Assembly: GCA_944412495.1 (NCBI GenBank)
Contig: CALYBL010000019.1
Span: 34,644 to 98,643, forward strand
From: an uncultured Clostridia bacterium
Lineage (GTDB): Bacteria > Bacillota > Clostridia > Oscillospirales > Acutalibacteraceae
Direction: 5' to 3'
Length of the DNA stretch: 64,000 nt
Positions within the stretch are counted from its first letter, which is position 1. Each line of letters opens with the position of its first letter. The notes under the pieces are model-generated. The model had not been told where the DNA came from. It did no database searches and saw nothing but the letters and a program-made list of their open reading frames with translations. The position numbers and the translations under genes were made by a program. Below, piece after piece: positions 35,850 through 45,288 of the stretch.

Positions 35850-37244
35850 TTATTTTATCCTGAAGCCGTTTACAAGCTGTTCCTCGGTTATGGAGTATTT
35901 ATTGTCCGTCTCCAAAATCCTCGCCAAATACACGTTTCCGTATTTCGTGCCAAGCCGTATATACTGAGATGCCGTGCTGCCGTTTGTGTCCCAGCTTTGC
36001 TGAGCTACGAGACGTATCTCCAGCAAATCCGTGCTTCGCCGATTGGCGCTTGCATCCCACAGTGAAAATGTTATTGTATTCTGATAATGAGATACGGTAA
36101 CATTGTTATCGTCTATCCAGCTGTCGGGAAATGACATGCTGAATTTATTCTCGCTGTCTGTATACACAGTCATTACGTCAATAAAGCTGTTGTCACTCTG
36201 CAGCTGCATCCATTGCGTGGCATAAACGGAATTGCTGTACCACGAGCCCGGAAGCAGCAAATCGTTCGGAATTTCTATCTCTCCGTCCTCGTTTATGTCC
36301 ATTGACCTCCTGCCAAAGCTCCTTACCGTCAAATCGTTTGAGCCTGACGCTGTATCATACATCGGTGCCGTAAGACTCTTCGCTATTTCGTCAAAATATA
36401 TAACCTCTGTGATATATTCCTCATTCTTCACCGCGTCAAAATACAAAGCGTTGGCTGTCCTCACCTCACTGGCCTGAGTGTTCTGGACACCGTCAGCAGT
36501 GAGAGTCGGAGCAGCCCCATATTCAATGCTGCCTACGCCGGCAAACGAGTAGTCCGAAGCCCCTCTGTCTATCTCCGCGCTGTAAATTTCATCCCTTATA
36601 AGAGAAGTGCTTTCATCAAAATTACACAGCACTGCAACGCGCTTTACAACCACGTTGTCGCTGTACTCATCACAAAGAATCACTAATTCCTCACGGCCGT
36701 CATGGTCCATGTCGCTGCACGCAAAGTCCACATAGGAATTCTGCATCTGGCACTGGATGTATCCGTCGCCGTCAAAGGTCAAAACCTCAAGATGATATGA
36801 GCTGTCAACTGAATTTATTATGCCGACAGCTATGGACTTTCTTCCCGTGCCTGACAAATCGGAAAGTATTACCTTATCAATGTCGGTGCCGTTGGTATTA
36901 TAATCGGCCACCGACCGCCATCTTTTGCCGTCCTGCTCAAGCACGTTTACATGCAGTATATAATTCTCGCTTTTCAGCTTGTAAAATACCATTGCCTCAC
37001 TGACCCCGTCGGCATCTATATCCTCCACTACATATGCCGAGGTGTGCTCGCCAGAGGTAGGGAAAACAAGTGTGTAATCATCGGCATATTTTGCAAATGC
37101 CTCGGAAATATCAGTCAGCTCGCCGGTGGGGCTTGGTGCCTGTATAAGCGTTTCAGGGTCGGCGCTCACTACAGAGCATGAGCTGAGAAAGACAGCCGAC
37201 ATTACTATGCAGATAAATGCAGACACCCGTCTTGTCATACTCAC
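35850..37244 (-). CDS. Lipoprotein with FG-GAP/VCBS-like repeats
   Basis: This 464-residue lipoprotein has lipobox LSSC (Cys about 23). The mature part contains Asp-rich repeats such as VEDIDADGVSEAMVF, LSDLSGTGRKSIAVG, CSDMDHDGREELVIL and DINEDGEIEIP, the pattern of integrin-like FG-GAP/VCBS blades with calcium-binding DxDxDG loops, forming a propeller of perhaps 230 residues. A C-terminal domain of about 130 residues follows. The start is a GTG seven bases after GGAGG. It sits between mreB and the two-component genes, so it may be their sensory partner on the outer surface. That role is inference. Confidence 0.82.
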   Translation of the reverse strand: MSMTRRVSAFICIVMSAVFLSSCSVVSADPETLIQAPSPTGELTDISEAFAKYADDYTLVFPTSGEHTSAYVVEDIDADGVSEAMVFYKLKSENYILHVNVLEQDGKRWRSVADYNTNGTDIDKVILSDLSGTGRKSIAVGIINSVDSSYHLEVLTFDGDGYIQCQMQNSYVDFACSDMDHDGREELVILCDEYSDNVVVKRVAVLCNFDESTSLIRDEIYSAEIDRGASDYSFAGVGSIEYGAAPTLTADGVQNTQASEVRTANALYFDAVKNEEYITEVIYFDEIAKSLTAPMYDTASGSNDLTVRSFGRRSMDINEDGEIEIPNDLLLPGSWYSNSVYATQWMQLQSDNSFIDVMTVYTDSENKFSMSFPDSWIDDNNVTVSHYQNTITFSLWDASANRRSTDLLEIRLVAQQSWDTNGSTASQYIRLGTKYGNVYLARILETDNKYSITEEQLVNGFRIK

Positions 37245-37282
37245 CGCACTGCCTCCTTTATATACAGAAGTGCATTATATCT

Positions 37283-38305
37283 CTATTCTATAACAAGGTC
37301 CTGAAGCGACCTGAACTCGTAATCGCCATTTTTAAGCAGGTCAAAGTTTTTAAGCGCCTTGCTTATTCCGTGCGCCACGCACAGCTTCGGATCACTTACC
37401 AGCTGTGCCTCTATTCCTATGTGATTCTGCATAAGCTCCGTCATGCCGCGTATGAGCGAGCCGCCGCCGGTCAGAATAAGTCCGTCCTTAGCTATATCCC
37501 CGACAAGCTCCGGCGGAGTCTTCTCCAGCACAGACTGCACCGCCATGCATATGCTCTGCGATACGTCGCTTATGGCGTCGCATATCTCGTTGGCAGTCAC
37601 CTCAAACACCTGCGGCAGGCCGGTATATAAATTCCTGCCCTTTACTATCATTGTTATCTCTACCGGGCGGCGGACAACAGAGCCTATCTGCCGCTTTATA
37701 TTCTCCGCCGTGTGATAGCCGACAAGGATATTGTGCTCTTTTCTTATATGGTTGATTATAGCCTCGTTAAAATCACCGCTGGCTACCCTTACGGAATCAT
37801 ACTGCGCAAGACCGCCCATTGACAGCACGGCTATATCAGTGCTGCCGGCGCCGATGTCGACTACAATCGTGCCGTGCGGCTTACTGAAATCAACCCCTAC
37901 GCCGATGGCTGCAGCGACCGGCGATTCTATAGGGCATATGTTCCTCGCACCGGCCGCCTGCAAGGCGCTCATAAATGAGCGCTGCTGCACAGCCGTGACG
38001 CCTGCCGGCATCGAAAACATGACTCGCGGCTTTACTATCTTGCCGTTATATGCCTTTTTCAAAAAATATCTCAGCAGCTGCTCCGCCTCGTCATAGCTGG
38101 CGATAACGCCGCGCTGAATAGGGCACACGGGGGTTATATTGCCCGGCGTGCGGCCTATCATTTTATATGCTTCATATCCAAATTTAAGCGGACGTCCCGT
38201 TTCAGTCTCCACCGAGACGACCGACGGCTCGTCCAGCACTATGCTCTTTCCTACACAGATGACCGTATTGGCAGTCCCCATGTCTATGCCTATGTCTACG
38301 GGCAT
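37283..38305 (-). CDS. mreB: Rod-shape protein MreB/Mbl
   Basis: This bacterial actin organises lateral cell-wall synthesis. The 340 residues contain the phosphate loops IGIDMGTANT (6-15) and VVDIGAGSTDIAVLS (about 158), the adenosine motif ILTGGGSLIRGM (about 290), and the membrane/interaction segments expected for MreB. GGAGTG stands before the ATG. It heads the minus-strand series running down to pgsA. MreC and MreD are not next to it, which suggests an Mbl-like solitary copy. Confidence 0.93.
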   Translation of the reverse strand: MPVDIGIDMGTANTVICVGKSIVLDEPSVVSVETETGRPLKFGYEAYKMIGRTPGNITPVCPIQRGVIASYDEAEQLLRYFLKKAYNGKIVKPRVMFSMPAGVTAVQQRSFMSALQAAGARNICPIESPVAAAIGVGVDFSKPHGTIVVDIGAGSTDIAVLSMGGLAQYDSVRVASGDFNEAIINHIRKEHNILVGYHTAENIKRQIGSVVRRPVEITMIVKGRNLYTGLPQVFEVTANEICDAISDVSQSICMAVQSVLEKTPPELVGDIAKDGLILTGGGSLIRGMTELMQNHIGIEAQLVSDPKLCVAHGISKALKNFDLLKNGDYEFRSLQDLVIE

Positions 38306-39051
38306 TTAACCGCACTCCGTTCATTCACATATTAAACCAATTATATTATATTTCATTTACCCCTTAATTACAAGCACAAAGGGATGTCTAAATTTTTAAC
38401 ATTGCGTTTTTTGTATGCACTGACAGATAAAGATCATGTACAAGGTATTCACCGTTCCTTGTGCTTTGACCCAGCATTATGTTCTGTTTATGCCGCCTTT
38501 GGGCTGTGCTCCAATGTACGTCAAAAGCTTGACGCCATGCACCGGAGGAAGCCGGTGATTCGTCCGCAAAAGCACCACGACCGGACGGAAAAAACCGGCA
38601 GAGGGCGGGAGTTAGTATCAATTTTTAAAAATACTGCCGACATGCCTACGGCGGTGCGTCAAGCATTTTCTGCCCGGCTTCATGCTCCTTTGCCCGTAAA
38701 CAGAGCACATTTCTTAAAACGAGCAAGCATTTTCCTACCCATTTCCATGACCCTTTGCCCACAAACGGACTACAGCTCTTAAAACGGGCAGGCATTTTCC
38801 TATCCGCTCCCCTGTTCCTTGTCCTGTAAGCAGAACTCAACTTATAAAAATAGGCAAGCATTTCCCGAATTGTGCTTAACTCCAGCATCCGCGGACAAAG
38901 CTGTTTTCTCTCCGCGGTACGGGTTGGGCTGAATTCCTAAGACAATACTGCTGCAATTCCTGCGATGTGCGCTGAGTCTTCTTACTGAAAAACCTTTAAG
39001 CATGCGCTAAGAATGCACAGCCCGTCGCGGCAGAAAGCAGAGAGGCCGACC
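38306..39051. other. Intergenic region containing a tandem repeat
   Basis: No frame here looks real; those at 38384-38782 and 38646-38888 run through the repeat and have no start sites. The repeat is entered separately. Confidence 0.6.
38660..38875. repeat. Degenerate 64-66 bp tandem repeat, 3.3 copies
   Basis: Units begin at 38660, 38724, 38789 and (partial) 38855. Each starts with CAAGCATTTTC or a close variant, contains CCTTTGCCC or CCTTGTCC near the middle, and ends TTAAAAC-GAG or a close form. A further degenerate start may lie before 38660. The unit length is not a multiple of three and the units diverge, so coding is unlikely. Confidence 0.75.
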
Positions 39052-39879
39052 TCATTCTCTGGTGCCGCCATACGTCTTATCCGCCTCTATTATCGCGGCA
39101 TTGCGCATTACTACGCTCTCACCGCGCCACTCATACGCGCGCCCGCTTATATCCTCGCCTGGCGTATACCTCGGCCGAAAGCCTTCGGTAAACTCTTTTA
39201 TGCCCGTCGTCCTTATGCCCCTGTTCATCGGGCAGACCTCCTGGCATATATCGCAGCCCCACACCATACCGCTGCCTGCGATAAGCGCTTTTTCACTATC
39301 GCTGAGGCTGCCCTTCCTCTGCGTTATGTCGGAAAGGCACATCCCCCGCTCAAATCCGCCGCCTATCGCGCCGCCGGGGCAGGCCGCAGCACAGGCTCCG
39401 CATTTAAGACAGCCCTTTATTTTTTCACACCTATACTCAGCGTCCTCAAAAACGACGTCGGTTATCATCTCTCCCAAAAAAACATACGAGCCGTATTTTT
39501 CCGTTATCAGCAGGCCGTTATCTCCAATAACACCCAGCCCGCAGGCAGCGGCCGTATGCACCTCCGGCAGCGGAGAGTTGTCGGCAAAGCAGGCGGTGCG
39601 GCTGCCAGGGTGTGCGGACGAAACCGCCTCCGCGCATTTTCTGAGTATTCCCATGCATATGCCGTGATAATCCGGCACGGCGGCATAGCGCGATATGTTT
39701 TCGGGCTTTATTCCCGTATTATACGGAAACGCAACCATTAAAACAGTTGCCGCTCCGGCCGGCACGCGGCGGGAAGCGGCATTGTTCAGCAAAAAGCGCG
39801 AAACGTCCCCATAGCGGCAGACGCCAAACAGGTCGACCGCTTCGGCGCTCAGTATTTCACTTATAATCTTAATATTCAT
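39052..39879 (-). CDS. QueG-like iron-sulfur protein (epoxyqueuosine reductase family)
   Basis: The 275-residue protein belongs to the DUF1730/QueG family, whose characterised member reduces epoxyqueuosine to queuosine in tRNA using cobalamin and two 4Fe-4S clusters. The iron-sulfur motifs CLKCGACAAACP and CDICQEVCP are intact. DNSPLPE corresponds to the catalytic Asp segment (DTAPVLE in QueG), while GVIGDNGLLI replaces GWIGKNxLLI, so a conserved Lys is Asp. The C-terminal HEAT part of longer QueG proteins is absent. It may be a shorter paralogue with another substrate. The ATG at 39879 follows AAGGCGA. Confidence 0.75.
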   Translation of the reverse strand: MNIKIISEILSAEAVDLFGVCRYGDVSRFLLNNAASRRVPAGAATVLMVAFPYNTGIKPENISRYAAVPDYHGICMGILRKCAEAVSSAHPGSRTACFADNSPLPEVHTAAACGLGVIGDNGLLITEKYGSYVFLGEMITDVVFEDAEYRCEKIKGCLKCGACAAACPGGAIGGGFERGMCLSDITQRKGSLSDSEKALIAGSGMVWGCDICQEVCPMNRGIRTTGIKEFTEGFRPRYTPGEDISGRAYEWRGESVVMRNAAIIEADKTYGGTRE

Positions 39880-40037
39880 CAAAATCGCCTTCGGATTGAA
39901 TGTGCAATACAGCGGACGTCAATCGTGTTAAATATCAGCCCGCTTCCGGACTCATAAAATATCCCGCTGTGCCGCAGTATTAAGAGGCCCTGATGCATAA
40001 GCCGTTAAACTAAGCTTTCAACGCACGGGCAGTCCGG

Positions 40038-41009
40038 CTAAAGCATGGCCAGCACGAGTATGAGCGGCATGGTTATCACCGAAACGAGAGTGCCCATGAG
40101 CACCGAGCGCGTTGCGAGATCGGTATCTGAGTCGTATTTTCCCGCAAACATTATGGTGTTCGCTGCTGCCGGTGCGGCCGCCGGTATCATCAGTGCTACG
40201 AGTGCATCCTTCCCTGTTTCTGAAAGGCCGGTGAGCTTAAACACTGCAAAAAACAGCACAAAGCTCACTGCCGGTATAACAAGCATCCTCAGCAGTATGG
40301 ACAGCCACATCTGGCTGTCCCCTCTTTTCGGCTTAAGGCTTGAGGACGCCAGATATCCGCCCGTCACTATCATCGCAAGCGGCGTATTGAGGTTTGAAAG
40401 CATTTCTATGGGCGTGCTGAGTATCTCAGGCAGCTGCAGGCCCGGAAATTTGGCCGACAGCAAAAACAGCGGCAGACCTATGGCTATTCCAACGGTACCG
40501 GGATTTATTACTGCCTTCTTCAGTGAAACCTTCTGCTCCGATGTAAAAAGCTTGAGTCCGGCAGTCCAGATAAATACCATAAATATTGCCACATATATCG
40601 ACACAAGGAATACGCCCTTTTCGCCAAGCACTGCCTGAGTGAGCGGGATTGAAAAGAATGCGCAGTTTGAATATATCGTGGCATACCACAGCACGCTGCG
40701 GCGATGACCCTCTGCTTTTCTGAAGAATATAAGACAGAATATATACCCGATTCCTATTGACGCTGCCGTAAACACCACCGCTATTCCCAGCTCAAGCGCC
40801 GACTGCACGCTGAACTGCACGCTTTGAAAGGCGTTTATTACAACACACGGAGTCACGGCATAAAACAATATGTTTATAAGCTGCTTCATGCCGTCCTGAT
40901 TTATAAATTTGGCTTTAAACAGCGCAAAGCCCACAAATATGAGAACAAACAGGATGCAAACCTGTATTACCACATCGCCGGCAAAGCCAAGCAAAGACAA
41001 CAAATCCAA
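40038..41009 (-). CDS. AEC family transporter
   Basis: This 323-residue membrane protein has ten predicted spans in two inverted sets of five, as in the auxin efflux carrier family. Hydrophobic stretches with central prolines and VVINAFQ, GIAIGLPLFLL and MIPAAAPAAANTIMFAGKYDSD (family hallmark) support the assignment. Known members carry organic acids such as malate; the substrate here is unknown. The start is TTG at 41009, after GGGTGAT. It is separated from the upstream shared-ATPase gene by a terminator, so it is probably its own unit. Confidence 0.88.
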   Translation of the reverse strand: MDLLSLLGFAGDVVIQVCILFVLIFVGFALFKAKFINQDGMKQLINILFYAVTPCVVINAFQSVQFSVQSALELGIAVVFTAASIGIGYIFCLIFFRKAEGHRRSVLWYATIYSNCAFFSIPLTQAVLGEKGVFLVSIYVAIFMVFIWTAGLKLFTSEQKVSLKKAVINPGTVGIAIGLPLFLLSAKFPGLQLPEILSTPIEMLSNLNTPLAMIVTGGYLASSSLKPKRGDSQMWLSILLRMLVIPAVSFVLFFAVFKLTGLSETGKDALVALMIPAAAPAAANTIMFAGKYDSDTDLATRSVLMGTLVSVITMPLILVLAML

Positions 41010-41030
41010 AAATTATCACCCACACACAAA

Positions 41031-41057
41031 ATCACCCGCGGCATAGCTGCGGGTGAT
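41031..41057 (-). terminator. Terminator after the shared ABC ATPase gene
   Basis: ATCACCCGC pairs with GCGGGTGAT, with inner GC pairs. TTTTGTG follows on the minus strand, about 25 bases past the ATPase stop. Confidence 0.88.
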
Positions 41058-41079
41058 ATTTCGTTTATTAAGATAGAAA

Positions 41080-42222
41080 TCAGAAGCAAATGGCCTGCTC
41101 TGTCTCCTTATCAAACAGATGTATCCTGTCATTGTCAATGGCCATCTTAATAGTATCGCCGGCATGCGCCTTTGAGGTAGGCTCAACACGTGCGACAAGG
41201 CTTGCGCCCTCACAGTTTACATAGAGGTATATTTCCGCGCCCATGAGCTCGGTTACCTCAACATTTGCTTCAATAAGTCCGTCGGGAAGCTTGTTAACAC
41301 GATCTTCCTCATCATGCAGGTCTTCAGGACGTATGCCCATTATAACTGTCTTGTCCTCATACTTGTCGAGAACATTCTTTTCGTTCTTATACGCCGGCAC
41401 CTTAATATCATACTTAACGCCCTTGCGGGTCTTGGTGTCCTCCGTACCGAACTGGCAATAGAAGTCGTCGCCCTTCTTTATAAGCTTGCACTCGACGAAG
41501 TTCATCTGCGGAGAACCGATGAATCCGGCAACGAATTTATTTATGGGCCTGTTGTAAAGATTCGGCGGTGTATCCACCTGCTGAATAAGTCCATCCTTCA
41601 TGACGACTATCCTGTCAGCCATAGTCATAGCCTCGGTCTGGTCGTGTGTAACGTATATAAACGTCGTGCCCAGCTTCTTGTGCAGCTTTGAAAGCTCAGT
41701 TCTCATCTGCGCACGGAGCTTAGCATCAAGGTTTGAAAGAGGCTCGTCAAGAAGGAAGACCTTTGGCTCACGAACTATTGCACGGCCCAGCGCAACACGC
41801 TGACGCTGACCACCGGAAAGCGCCTTCGGCTTGCGGTCAAGGAGGTGTTCAATGTCAAGTGTGCGGGCGGCCTCTTCAACTCTTCTCTTTATCTCATCCT
41901 TCGGGGTCTTGCGAAGCTTGAGTCCAAATGCCATATTCTCAAACACCGTCATATGCGGATAAAGAGCATAGTTCTGGAAAACCATCGCTATGTCGCGGTC
42001 CTTCGGAGCAATATCGTTTACCAGCTTGTCGCCTATGTAAAGCTCACCGCCTGATATCTCCTCAAGTCCGGCTATCATTCTAAGTGTTGTGGACTTACCG
42101 CAACCGGAAGGTCCAACCAGTATGATAAACTCCTTGTCTTTAATCTCAAGATTAAAGTCGGAAACGGCTATAACTCCGCCTGCATATTGTTTTGTTATGT
42201 TCTTTAGTACTAAACCTGCCAT
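41080..42222 (-). CDS. Multitask sugar ABC transporter ATPase (MsmX/UgpC type)
   Basis: This 380-residue ATPase serves CUT1-type carbohydrate importers. The N-terminal domain has Walker [10 protein letters not shown] (about 38), Q loop [12 protein letters not shown], signature LSGGQRQRV, Walker [13 protein letters not shown] and the switch His in VTHDQTEA. The C-terminal TOBE/regulatory domain (about 240-380) includes [14 protein letters not shown] stands six bases before the ATG at 42222. No permease or binding protein is next to it, which fits the solitary MsmX type that energises several importers encoded elsewhere. Confidence 0.93.
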   Translation of the reverse strand: MAGLVLKNITKQYAGGVIAVSDFNLEIKDKEFIILVGPSGCGKSTTLRMIAGLEEISGGELYIGDKLVNDIAPKDRDIAMVFQNYALYPHMTVFENMAFGLKLRKTPKDEIKRRVEEAARTLDIEHLLDRKPKALSGGQRQRVALGRAIVREPKVFLLDEPLSNLDAKLRAQMRTELSKLHKKLGTTFIYVTHDQTEAMTMADRIVVMKDGLIQQVDTPPNLYNRPINKFVAGFIGSPQMNFVECKLIKKGDDFYCQFGTEDTKTRKGVKYDIKVPAYKNEKNVLDKYEDKTVIMGIRPEDLHDEEDRVNKLPDGLIEANVEVTELMGAEIYLYVNCEGASLVARVEPTSKAHAGDTIKMAIDNDRIHLFDKETEQAICF

Positions 42223-42532
42223 AATCAACCTCCTAGTTTTGCTACAACAATAGCATTATATACTATATCAGATTTTAAAAAATATAGCTACTATTATATT
42301 AATCAAAGTTAAAAAAGCCTATTTAGACATTTTAACTAAATGCCGCTTTGCCGTCTCAAAATATAAACAAAATATATTTTACTTTATTCCGTTTATTTAT
42401 GAAATAATCACACCACAGCAATATTATCGCGTTTATTATACGCAGAATATATATGAGTCTGATGCTAACTACATGAACAAGCTTATCGCGTGCGGGGTAT
42501 ATTATACTATTTTTTGCCGTCAAATGCAAGCA
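42223..42532. other. AT-rich intergenic region
   Basis: I see no gene or clear regulatory structure in these 310 bases, which should hold the promoter of the ATPase gene. Confidence 0.5.
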
Positions 42533-42991
42533 TTAGTTTAAGTCAAAGCCATGCATAAACCCGTTAAGGCTCGGCGTACATATATCTCCGGCTATTACTT
42601 TAGAATTGTAAATGAGCAGATTGGCCTCAACATTTTCGGTGCCGTCAGGGTAGTTTTTCACTGAAAAGCGTATATGCCGCACCTCTTTCCCAGTATACGG
42701 CGATAGATCAAGCCCCTGCGACTTCTGAATCTCATTATACTCACTGTAAACATCGTCCAGCGGATCGGGTATCACAACCGCTTCTTCTTCAAGCGGCGCT
42801 GCGTCAACCTCCCAGCCAAACTGCCTCAAAAATTCAACGCAGCCCTGCGTGTCGGCCGCAGAATAGCTTATATCTCCGTCACCGCTGCCAAGCGTTGATA
42901 ATATAACCGCGGCTATACAAAGAAGTGCAAAAATTATAAAAAGAGCGGCCGCTGCCTTTTTCTTTGTAACCTTTATTGATATTGCCAGCAT
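42533..42991 (-). CDS. DUF4830 membrane-anchored protein
   Basis: The 152-residue protein has an N-terminal anchor (about 14-36) and an external domain with CVEFLRQFGWEVD, IPDPLDDVYSEYNEIQKSQGLDLSPYTGKEV and GFMHGFD near the end. This order matches my memory of DUF4830, a family of clostridial proteins with unknown role. The ATG at 42991 lies eight bases after GGAGG; an ATG at 42997 is too close to it. It stands alone between the ATPase and ROK genes, and no functional link is visible. Confidence 0.75.
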   Translation of the reverse strand: MLAISIKVTKKKAAAALFIIFALLCIAAVILSTLGSGDGDISYSAADTQGCVEFLRQFGWEVDAAPLEEEAVVIPDPLDDVYSEYNEIQKSQGLDLSPYTGKEVRHIRFSVKNYPDGTENVEANLLIYNSKVIAGDICTPSLNGFMHGFDLN

Positions 42992-43080
42992 ATCCATGCC
43001 CTCCTTCTTATCGATAATTCATTTATATGATTTACAGGTGCAGATTTATTCGGAAGAGCACAGACGACTCATGGCAATTT

Positions 43081-43108
43081 AAAAACAGCGGGAAGCCCCG
43101 CTGTTTTT
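43081..43108 (-). terminator. Terminator after the ROK kinase gene
   Basis: AAAAACAGCGGG and CCCGCTGTTTTT form a stem with a short loop. The arms give T-runs on both strands. The minus-strand ROK gene ends 36 bases before. Confidence 0.85.
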
Positions 43109-43143
43109 AATTATATTTAATTCAGTGAAAATGCTGTTATTTC

Positions 43144-44532
43144 TTATTTTACCTCCGGCAGGCTTGCAGCGGCAACCGACTGGCCCACACGGCGTATCTT
43201 CTCGTCCGGCAGATGCAGCTGAATGGATTTTGCCAGCGAAGGATATTCCTCTCTTAGCACCTTCTCGGCATTCTCTATTATAAGGTCGCCGCCCTCGCCC
43301 GACATCACGCGGCCGAGCAGAAGCATATGCTTTATCTCATAATACATTGAATAATATCCTATGGCGTGGCCGAGATAAATGCCTATCGAGCGGTAAACAG
43401 CGCGCGCGGCGTCGGAGCCGTTGTTCATCTCACCCTGTACGACCTTGAGCTTCTCTGCCGGGCTGAGCGATTCGTCAAGCTCTATTCCGGCGCGCGGCGC
43501 AAGCTTTATCACCGAGTCCTGCGAGAAATACTTCACGCCGCAGCCGATATCGCCCGACCACTCGTCCATCATAGCGTCTGCCTGCAAATCGACCGGGGCA
43601 AAGGCAAGCTCATTAAGCCAGCCGGTGATGTTTCCGTCACTGTCGACAAAGCCGGCCGCCTCAGACGTGCCCATGGCTATGCCGAGCACGTTATTGTCCT
43701 CAAGCGACATAGCGCCGGCCAGCGCTGTAACGTCGCCGTCGTTTGCCACCTCAAGCGGTATGTCGCCTATCTCTTTAGCGGCCCTGATATAGATATCCTT
43801 GACCTTTTTGTCAAACTCGTCCAGCGGCACCTTAAGGAACAGAGACGCAACCATGGCCCTGTTCTGTACATATATGCCCGCCGAGCTTACGCCTATGGCA
43901 TCTACGCGCGGCATCTTAGACGCAGCCGTTTTAAATGCCTCAAGTATGCCGTTGAAATGATAGTCCGGGTCGGAATTGGTCTTTGGAAACCACACTACCT
44001 CCTCGGAAAATACCGGCTTCCCGTCTATAACCGCCGAAACCTTCCTGTCGCTTCCGCCGGCGTCAAAGCCTATGCGGCAGCCGTTGAGATGACGCCCGAC
44101 GGATACGGATTTCTGCACGCTCTCCGGCGCTTTGTCATATTCGCAGCCTACTACCTCAAAGTCGCGCTCGTAAACCCTTGCCATAAAGTCGGCGTCAAAC
44201 TCACGGGCGCCGCCCTTGCAGTAGGTTTCGGCAATAAACCTGTACATGTCATCGCTGCCGGCAATATACACCTTAAAGCCGCCGTAGCACCACAGCATCA
44301 TCTTTACCGTTCTTTCGACATACACGCGGTCGGCCTGAGCCATGTCCGGAGTGCCGTGTATAAACGTCTTCCTCACCGCTATCTGGCCGCCGTCGCGCTC
44401 CACCGCAATAGCAAGCGGGCACTTGCCCCCGGCCGACTTTTCAAACGCCTGAGCAAATTTTGAAAGCGGTATAAAGCCGCTGTCAAGCTCGGGCACGTTC
44501 TTTACCGATATATCAATACCGTAAACCTTCAT
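43144..44532 (-). CDS. ROK-family sugar kinase-like protein, long form
   Basis: The 462 residues contain a ROK/hexokinase-fold core: phosphate 1 loop RIGFDAGGSDRKVSAV (about 160), an ISSAG-like segment DAIGVSSAGIYVQN, the catalytic-Asp region EVANDGDVTALAGA, and the phosphate 2 loop LGIAMGTSEAAGF. It is about 150 residues longer than typical ROK kinases because of an N-terminal domain (1-150) of unknown role. It probably phosphorylates a sugar in the cytoplasm. GGAGGA precedes the ATG. It is near the shared sugar ABC ATPase, in line with carbohydrate use, but has its own terminator. Confidence 0.8.
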   Translation of the reverse strand: MKVYGIDISVKNVPELDSGFIPLSKFAQAFEKSAGGKCPLAIAVERDGGQIAVRKTFIHGTPDMAQADRVYVERTVKMMLWCYGGFKVYIAGSDDMYRFIAETYCKGGAREFDADFMARVYERDFEVVGCEYDKAPESVQKSVSVGRHLNGCRIGFDAGGSDRKVSAVIDGKPVFSEEVVWFPKTNSDPDYHFNGILEAFKTAASKMPRVDAIGVSSAGIYVQNRAMVASLFLKVPLDEFDKKVKDIYIRAAKEIGDIPLEVANDGDVTALAGAMSLEDNNVLGIAMGTSEAAGFVDSDGNITGWLNELAFAPVDLQADAMMDEWSGDIGCGVKYFSQDSVIKLAPRAGIELDESLSPAEKLKVVQGEMNNGSDAARAVYRSIGIYLGHAIGYYSMYYEIKHMLLLGRVMSGEGGDLIIENAEKVLREEYPSLAKSIQLHLPDEKIRRVGQSVAAASLPEVK

Positions 44533-44879
44533 TTTTTATCCTCCTATAAACCCTGTTTTACAATTAGTTTTAGTATATAACATTATCCTCTCAAAGTAAA
44601 ATATTTTTTCACTTTTCCTGGCAAAAAAATTGCCTGTTTATCTCTTGTGTTTATCTATCGGGCGCAAAATTGCTTATCTGTTCTCATGGATATGTGCGAT
44701 ATTCTGCCTTAGCCGCCCGCATAAACTATTATGCGCCTGCGCCTGCGCCTGCATGTCAGCCGGAAAGCGGCGGCCGCGCAGCATATATCTGTTACAGCAG
44801 AACAGTCATACATAACTGTGCCACGTTGCTGCTTGTTCGGCAATTATACTGCTCTCTTAATTTTTTCACGCATACCCCG
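44533..44879. other. Divergent spacer between ROK and spoIIID genes
   Basis: I see no gene. Plus-strand frames at 44630-44958 lack starts or recognisable content. The spoIIID promoter candidate is listed separately. Confidence 0.5.
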
Positions 44880-44909
44880 ACATATTACAAAAACCAACCG
44901 CATATTAAT
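44880..44909 (+). promoter_or_regulatory. Candidate sigma-E promoter of spoIIID
   Basis: ACATATT (44880-44886) and CATATTAAT (44901-44909) are 14 bases apart. This is close to the sigma-E pattern (MATATT, 14-15 bases, CATAnnnT) known for spoIIID in Bacillus. The start codon is 32 bases downstream. Confidence 0.5.
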
Positions 44910-44941
44910 TATCGACACATCAAACATCAGGAGGCGACATT

Positions 44942-45190
44942 GTGAGGGGAGCAGTTGAAGAGCGCGCTGCCATGCTCGGCGAATACATAAAGGAAAACAA
45001 GGCCACAGTAAGGGCAACCGCAAAAAAATTCCACGTAAGCAAAAGCACTGTCCATAAGGATGTATCGGAGCGTCTCAGATATCTTGACCCGCAGCTTTAT
45101 ACCGAGGTCAAGGCCGTTTTGGAGGTAAACAAGGCTCAGCGACACATACGCGGCGGACTCGCCACGCGGAAAAAGTACAAAAACATGTGA
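44942..45190 (+). CDS. spoIIID: Sporulation transcription factor SpoIIID
   Basis: SpoIIID is the mother-cell DNA-binding regulator that acts after sigma-E and before sigma-K. The 82 residues match it in full: ERAAMLGEYIKENKATVRATAKKFHVSKSTVHKDVSERL holds the helix-turn-helix (given here by its landmarks ATVRATAKKF and SKSTVHKDV), and the C-terminus has the basic helix RHIRGGLATRKKYK. The start is GTG with GGAGG nine bases upstream. Its presence is strong evidence of endospore formation. It is followed by the AbrB-like gene and by spmA/spmB. Confidence 0.97.
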   Translation: MRGAVEERAAMLGEYIKENKATVRATAKKFHVSKSTVHKDVSERLRYLDPQLYTEVKAVLEVNKAQRHIRGGLATRKKYKNM

Positions 45191-45233
45191 ATGTTCAAAG
45201 CCGCGGATGATAATTATATTTTAAGCAAATTAA

Positions 45234-45255
45234 AACCGTGGCTTTCGCCACGGTT
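45234..45255 (-). terminator. Terminator of the AbrB-like gene
   Basis: AACCGTGGC pairs with GCCACGGTT around TTTC. The T-run (TTTTAATTT) is on the minus strand. It may also stop spoIIID transcripts. Confidence 0.75.
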
Positions 45256-45288
45256 ATGCTTTATATCCCATTATTTTTGCTTGCTGTG

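Noticed and set aside
38660..38875. CRISPR array
   Set aside because: Units are directly adjacent without unique spacers and are too divergent; no cas genes are nearby.
38384..38888. Frames across the tandem repeat (plus 38384-38782, minus 38646-38888)
   Set aside because: Repeat units of 64-66 bp are out of frame with each other, with no start sites.
43366..44463. 365-codon plus-strand frame
   Set aside because: Shadow of the ROK-family gene; the minus-strand product has kinase motifs.
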